A stretch of 10,523 nt of DNA from Candidatus Zhuqueibacterota bacterium. Lineage in GTDB: Bacteria; Zhuqueibacterota; Zhuqueibacteria; Zhuqueibacterales; Zhuqueibacteraceae. Under the pieces are notes generated by a model. It did not search any database, was not told the origin of the DNA, and saw only the letters and a list, made by a program, of their open reading frames with translations. Below are positions 8,388 through 10,523 of this stretch, piece by piece; position 1 is the first letter of the stretch, and the number at the start of each line of letters is the position of its first letter. Made by a program: the position numbers and the translations under genes. The stretch lies in NCBI GenBank assembly GCA_013361015.1, contig JABWAN010000102.1:1-10523 (forward strand), read 5' to 3'.

Positions 8388-8617
8388 ACGCGTCTCTGTA
8401 ATGTGCCATACAAAAGGAAGCCTGGTTTGTCATTGGGCGCCAGCCAACCCTCCAAAAGGCTCTGCATGACATTGCCGTTGTCTGCTCGTAATGGCTCGCC
8501 ACCTCGTATGAGAGCGCACGCTTTTGCTTTTTGAAATCTGCGCAGCGCTTTAGCCACCTCGGTGCACTAGCCCCCTCGGTAAACAAGCGCAGATGATCCT
8601 CAAGAACGAGCAGCGAC
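8305..8617. repeat. Imperfect long inverted repeat (palindromic element) in the intergenic gap
   Basis: Left arm about 8305-8370, right arm about 8552-8617, with a central spacer of about 180 bases. Three blocks pair perfectly: GTCGCTGCTCG at 8305-8315 with 8607-8617; GCTTGTTTACCGAGG at 8333-8347 with 8574-8588; and CGAGGTGGCT at 8361-8370 with 8552-8561. The segments between blocks match partially and have nearly equal lengths, which supports one diverged palindrome rather than chance. The 9-mer CGAGGTGGC occurs at 8343 and 8361, and its complement at 8498 and 8553. A further pair, GACTCCGAG 8259-8267 with CTCGGAGTC 8369-8377, would compete with the main pairing. No transposase is present. 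It could be a MITE-like or REP-like element, or a structured RNA leader. Flanking target duplications were not found by eye. Confidence 0.65.
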
Positions 8618-8825
8618 CAACCAAAAAGTCGAAAGCGCGCTACCGCATTGCCCCGAAAGCCGGTCTGCTGCCCTCCGTAACTGAGGCATTGCATGATGAT
8701 TCCGCTTTGCACTGCATCAAAGTTATGACTATCTTTCGACTGCGCCATTTTGCGAATGAGGCGAGAAGAGCGCGAAGCGTAAGGAATCGCTCACAGGATT
8801 TTTCTGAGTGAAAACCGCAAATCCG

Positions 8826-8852
8826 TGCAAAGTGAAATTGATAAACTTTGCA
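8826..8852. promoter_or_regulatory. Perfect 8-11-8 palindrome upstream of the GT2 gene, possible operator
   Basis: TGCAAAGT (8826-8833) and ACTTTGCA (8845-8852) are exact inverted repeats around an AT-rich 11-base spacer, about 105 bases before the next gene start. The symmetry and AT-rich centre suit a dimeric regulator's binding site. No run of T follows, so it is not an intrinsic terminator. A smaller palindrome, CGCTCGTGAGCG, lies at 8893-8904. Regulatory function is inferred from symmetry and position only. Confidence 0.3.
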
Positions 8853-8957
8853 GTGAGCACGCGGTCGTGGCGAAATACAACCGGCAAACGTCCGCTCGTG
8901 AGCGTGGAAGGATTTGTACAGCACGCAGGCCCTGCACAAAACACCTGAAGCACAAAC

Positions 8958-10109
8958 ATGAATTGGGTTGAGATCATTTTCTGGCTGTGCTGTTTTCTGG
9001 TAATGTACACTTATATTTTGTATCCCGCCCTTTTACTCGGCCTTTCCATTTTTCGGCGCAAATATCGCCGGGTGGACGATGACTATTTTCCCACCGTGTC
9101 TTTGTTGATCGCGGCTTACAATGAAGAAGCCGTCATCGCTGAGAAGATGAAGAATTGTTTGGCGCTGGATTATCCCAAAGACAAATTGGAAGTTCTCGTC
9201 GGTTCAGACGGCTCGGATGATCAAACCAACGCTATTGTCGCGAATTATTCCCAAGACCGTATTAAGCTTTTTCCGTTCCAACAGCGACGCGGCAAAGCTG
9301 CAGTCTTGAACGATATAGCTGCTGCCGCACAAGGCGAAATCCTGATTTTTTCCGACGCGAATTCGATGTATCGTCGCGACGCCGTGGTTCGTCTGGCGCC
9401 ACATTTTGCGGATTCCAAAGTCGGCGGAGTGTGTGGACGGCTGGTATTACTTAGTGAAGCGCATCAGATCGACGCAGAGGGGGAACGTTTTTACTGGGAC
9501 TATGAAAATTATCTGAAGCATCTCGAAGGAAAACTCAAAACCGTTTTTGGCGCAAATGGCGCCATCTATGCAATTCGACGGCATTTGTTTCAAGCGTTGC
9601 CATCCCACAAAGTCGTAGCGGACGATTTCTTGATTCCCTTGAAAGTCGTGGAGTCCGGCTACGACGTGGTTTATGACAAAGACGCCGTGGCTTGTGAGTT
9701 CGCGGCGGAAAACCTAAGCGCAGAGTTCAAACGCAAAGTCCGCATCGGTGCAGGTAATTTTCACGGCATTCGGGAGATTCTCCCGTTGCTGAACCCAAGA
9801 CGTGGTTTCGTGGCGTTCGGTTTATGGTCGCATAAAATCATTCGCTGGCTCGTGCCGTTTTTTTTGCTCACGATTTTCGGCGCGAACTTCGCGCTTTTGG
9901 GCAGGCTGGTTTACGATGTTCTTTTTGTGCTGCAACTATTTTTTTACGGTGTGGCATTCATGTCCTGGCAATTGGACCGTCGCGGCACCCAACTGCCGAT
10001 TTTGATTTATCCCTACTACTTCGTTACAGTCAACATCGCGCTGCTGCTCGGATTTTTTAAGTTTCTCACCGGCTCGCAAAAACCGGCATGGGCGCGAACG
10101 GAACGCTGA
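8958..10109 (+). CDS. Membrane-anchored glycosyltransferase family 2 (cellulose-synthase-like GT2)
   Basis: Inner-membrane GT2 enzyme of 383 residues. One membrane segment spans about residues 4-29, followed by the cytoplasmic catalytic domain: VSLLIAAYNEEAVI (47-60), DGSDD (84-88), FSDAN with Asp133 as the D-x-D equivalent, GANGAIYAIRR (198-208), and ADDF (221-224) where the catalytic base is expected. KRKVRIGAGN (258-267) stands where processive synthases have Q-x-x-R-W; the Trp is missing here, so processivity is uncertain. About three further hydrophobic segments follow from residue 288 to the C-terminus. The fold resembles poly-N-acetylglucosamine and hyaluronan synthase-type enzymes, but the substrate is unknown. 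ATG 8958 has no clear Shine-Dalgarno, though it gives the correct family start. The gene is separated from the upstream cluster by the repeat-bearing gap and is followed seven bases later by another start. Confidence 0.9.
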   Translation: MNWVEIIFWLCCFLVMYTYILYPALLLGLSIFRRKYRRVDDDYFPTVSLLIAAYNEEAVIAEKMKNCLALDYPKDKLEVLVGSDGSDDQTNAIVANYSQDRIKLFPFQQRRGKAAVLNDIAAAAQGEILIFSDANSMYRRDAVVRLAPHFADSKVGGVCGRLVLLSEAHQIDAEGERFYWDYENYLKHLEGKLKTVFGANGAIYAIRRHLFQALPSHKVVADDFLIPLKVVESGYDVVYDKDAVACEFAAENLSAEFKRKVRIGAGNFHGIREILPLLNPRRGFVAFGLWSHKIIRWLVPFFLLTIFGANFALLGRLVYDVLFVLQLFFYGVAFMSWQLDRRGTQLPILIYPYYFVTVNIALLLGFFKFLTGSQKPAWARTER

Positions 10110-10116
10110 GGTTCGC

Positions 10117-10428
10117 ATGTCGAAACCGGTTGAGAAAGTTGTGCTTTTTTGCTCTGACTTCCTCACGATCAACGCGACATTTTGGCTTTGGTCCAGGCTG
10201 CGCGTACATGCTGGCTTTTTCTCCGAACCCCTCCCGCAACAATTTTTGATTAATGCACTCGTTATTTTTCTGTTTTGGTTTTTGCTTCGTATTCATTGCA
10301 TCAAATCCTCATCGTTCTCACGTTGCTTTTCCAGCTCATCCTCGCTCATCGGTCGCTCGTCCTGGGCCTGCCGGTACGCCAGCCAGAGGGTCGCGCCGAG
10401 GAGCAGCGTGGCGGTGGCGATGATGTAG
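10117..10428 (+). pseudogene. Truncated N-terminus of a membrane protein, probably a polyprenyl-phosphate sugar-phosphate transferase
   Basis: ATG 10117 follows the previous stop by seven bases, with GAGG at 10108-10111 as a ribosome site overlapping that stop. About the first 57 residues look like a real membrane protein: KVVLFCSDFLTINATFWLW forms one helix, then a short loop (GFFSEPLPQQ), then INALVIFLFWFLLR, a second helix. This pattern resembles the N-terminal membrane domain of WcaJ-like initiating transferases, which link the first sugar phosphate to undecaprenyl phosphate. From about residue 58 (position 10288) the translation turns into serine- and arginine-rich sequence that is antisense to a better frame on the other strand, and it ends at 10428. 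The catalytic domain is absent. The true gene is therefore broken at about 10285-10296 by foreign sequence or by an assembly join. The family call rests on a short hydrophobic stretch. Confidence 0.5.
10285..10296. other. Sequence junction: end of polysaccharide locus, start of unrelated DNA
   Basis: Left of this point the + strand encodes a plausible membrane protein in T-rich DNA. Right of it the coding strand switches to -, the bases become visibly GC-richer, and gene packing changes to tiny ATGA-linked frames. The exact breakpoint cannot be fixed by eye. I see no insertion-sequence end or target duplication. Insertion and chimeric assembly both fit. Confidence 0.5.
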
Positions 10429-10436
10429 AGGGTCAT
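10293..10436 (-). CDS. Small single-span membrane protein (47 residues), phage- or plasmid-like
   Basis: Short - strand gene starting at ATG 10436-10434 and ending with TGA at 10295-10293. AAAGGG (10447-10442) lies five bases ahead of the start as a ribosome site. The product has a hydrophobic stretch at about residues 3-20 (LYIIATATLLLGATLWLA), then YRQAQDERP, then a strongly acidic and polar tail (MSEDELEKQRENDEDL). Codons end mostly in G or C, unlike the glycosyltransferase genes. The start overlaps the stop of the gene upstream of it as ATGA, the compact style of phage and plasmid operons. I do not recognise the family. Its short length, membrane span and charged tail would suit a phage accessory or lysis-associated protein, but that is only a guess. 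Confidence 0.55.
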   Translation of the reverse strand: MTLYIIATATLLLGATLWLAYRQAQDERPMSEDELEKQRENDEDLMQ

Positions 10437-10523
10437 GGTTTCCCTTTCTCAATCGCCGTAGCGTTGGCCTTCGCGTCGCGCTGCGCCCGCGCTGCCTCAC
10501 GCTTTATGCGCGCTTGCTCGAGA
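10433..10523 (-). CDS. C-terminal end of an unrecognised charged protein, start outside the window
   Basis: The - strand frame is open from the right edge to TGA at 10435-10433. The 29 visible residues (EQARIKREAARAQRDAKANA and onward to EKGKP) are rich in Ala, Arg, Lys and Glu and should form an amphipathic or coiled-coil helix. The stop overlaps the ATG of the 47-residue gene as ATGA, which supports both being real genes in one operon. Too little is present to assign a family. Confidence 0.45.
   Translation of the reverse strand, partial: LEQARIKREAARAQRDAKANATAIEKGKP

Larger units (their letters stand above)
8207..8957. other. 751-base intergenic region with no recognised gene
   Basis: This gap interrupts an otherwise tightly packed gene cluster. 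I find no protein family, tRNA or rRNA in it, and no clean intrinsic terminator after the upstream stop. It contains a strong Shine-Dalgarno at its left end, a long imperfect inverted repeat in the middle, and a perfect 8-11-8 palindrome towards the right end. Frames are open on both strands, including a - strand frame that runs from 8748 into the upstream gene, but their translations look like antisense of structured DNA rather than proteins. A promoter for the downstream genes is expected here, but I cannot place one with confidence. The region may be an inserted or decayed element. Confidence 0.7.

Noticed and set aside
7747..8748. A 333-codon open frame on the - strand covering the end of a glycosyltransferase gene and much of the gap
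   Set aside because: Its C-terminal half is antisense to a firmly assigned glycosyltransferase, and its N-terminal half is translated through both repeat arms. The product shows no motif and has a mixed composition typical of shadow frames.
8593..8811. A 72-codon + strand frame in the gap before the GT2 gene
   Set aside because: No ribosome site, a basic product without any recognisable motif, and its start lies inside the right repeat arm.
8893..8935. Small palindromes CGCTCGTGAGCG and GCAGGCCCTGC upstream of the GT2 gene
   Set aside because: Stems of five bases with loops of one or two bases cannot form stable hairpins and are common by chance.
8207..8957. A CRISPR array, tRNA or riboswitch as explanation of the gap
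   Set aside because: No regularly spaced direct repeats, no cloverleaf with a T-loop motif, and no riboswitch core that I recognise. The repeats present are inverted and few.
10066..10296. A 76-codon - strand frame whose ATG overlaps the stop of the 47-residue gene as ATGA
   Set aside because: Most of it is antisense to the end of the GT2 gene and to the membrane-protein start at 10117, and its Lys/Asn/Arg-rich composition follows from that. Only its first few codons might belong to the foreign segment.

Overview
The window is a stretch of a surface-polysaccharide (exopolysaccharide, O-antigen or capsule) biosynthesis and export locus. Almost all recognisable genes lie on the + strand. The machinery is that of a diderm (Gram-negative) bacterium: an SLBB-domain export protein of the Wza type, a Wzz/GumC-type chain-length protein, an O-antigen ligase/polymerase-type membrane protein, a Wzx-type flippase and several glycosyltransferases. 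Base composition looks moderate, without the extremes of high- or low-GC groups. I cannot name the organism. An uncultured diderm lineage would fit, but that is inference only.

Layout. Positions 2-568 hold the C-terminal part of the export protein, cut by the left edge. It overlaps a Wzz-like protein (565-1806). A 14-base gap leads to the ligase/polymerase (1821-3281). Then, joined by ATGA overlaps, come the flippase (3278-4807) and a GT-B glycosyltransferase (4804-5976). After 122 bases comes a GT2 glycosyltransferase (about 6099-7013), which shares an ATGA overlap with a second GT-B glycosyltransferase (7010-8206). These stop/start overlaps point to one co-transcribed unit with translational coupling.

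The unit is interrupted by a 751-base gap (8207-8957). The gap holds no gene I recognise. It contains an imperfect inverted repeat with arms at about 8305-8370 and 8552-8617, four copies of a 9-mer in mirrored orientation, an orphan strong Shine-Dalgarno sequence with a 57-codon frame, and an 8-11-8 palindrome. After the gap come a membrane-anchored GT2 glycosyltransferase (8958-10109) and, seven bases later, a membrane protein start (10117 onward) that looks like the N-terminus of an initiating polyprenyl-phosphate sugar-phosphate transferase.

That last gene is broken. At about 10285-10296 the sequence changes to visibly GC-richer DNA with compact genes on the - strand: a 47-codon single-span membrane protein, and the C-terminal end of an upstream charged protein joined to it by an ATGA overlap. 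This looks like foreign (phage- or plasmid-style) DNA, inserted there or joined by chimeric assembly.

How the genes would work together (inference from family knowledge): an initiating transferase loads a sugar phosphate on undecaprenyl phosphate, the glycosyltransferases extend the repeat unit, the flippase moves it across the inner membrane, the Wzy/WaaL-like protein polymerises or ligates it, the Wzz-like protein sets chain length, and the SLBB protein takes part in export across the outer membrane. I see no wholly new system. The points that most deserve checking are the junction near 10290 and the palindromic gap 8207-8957.
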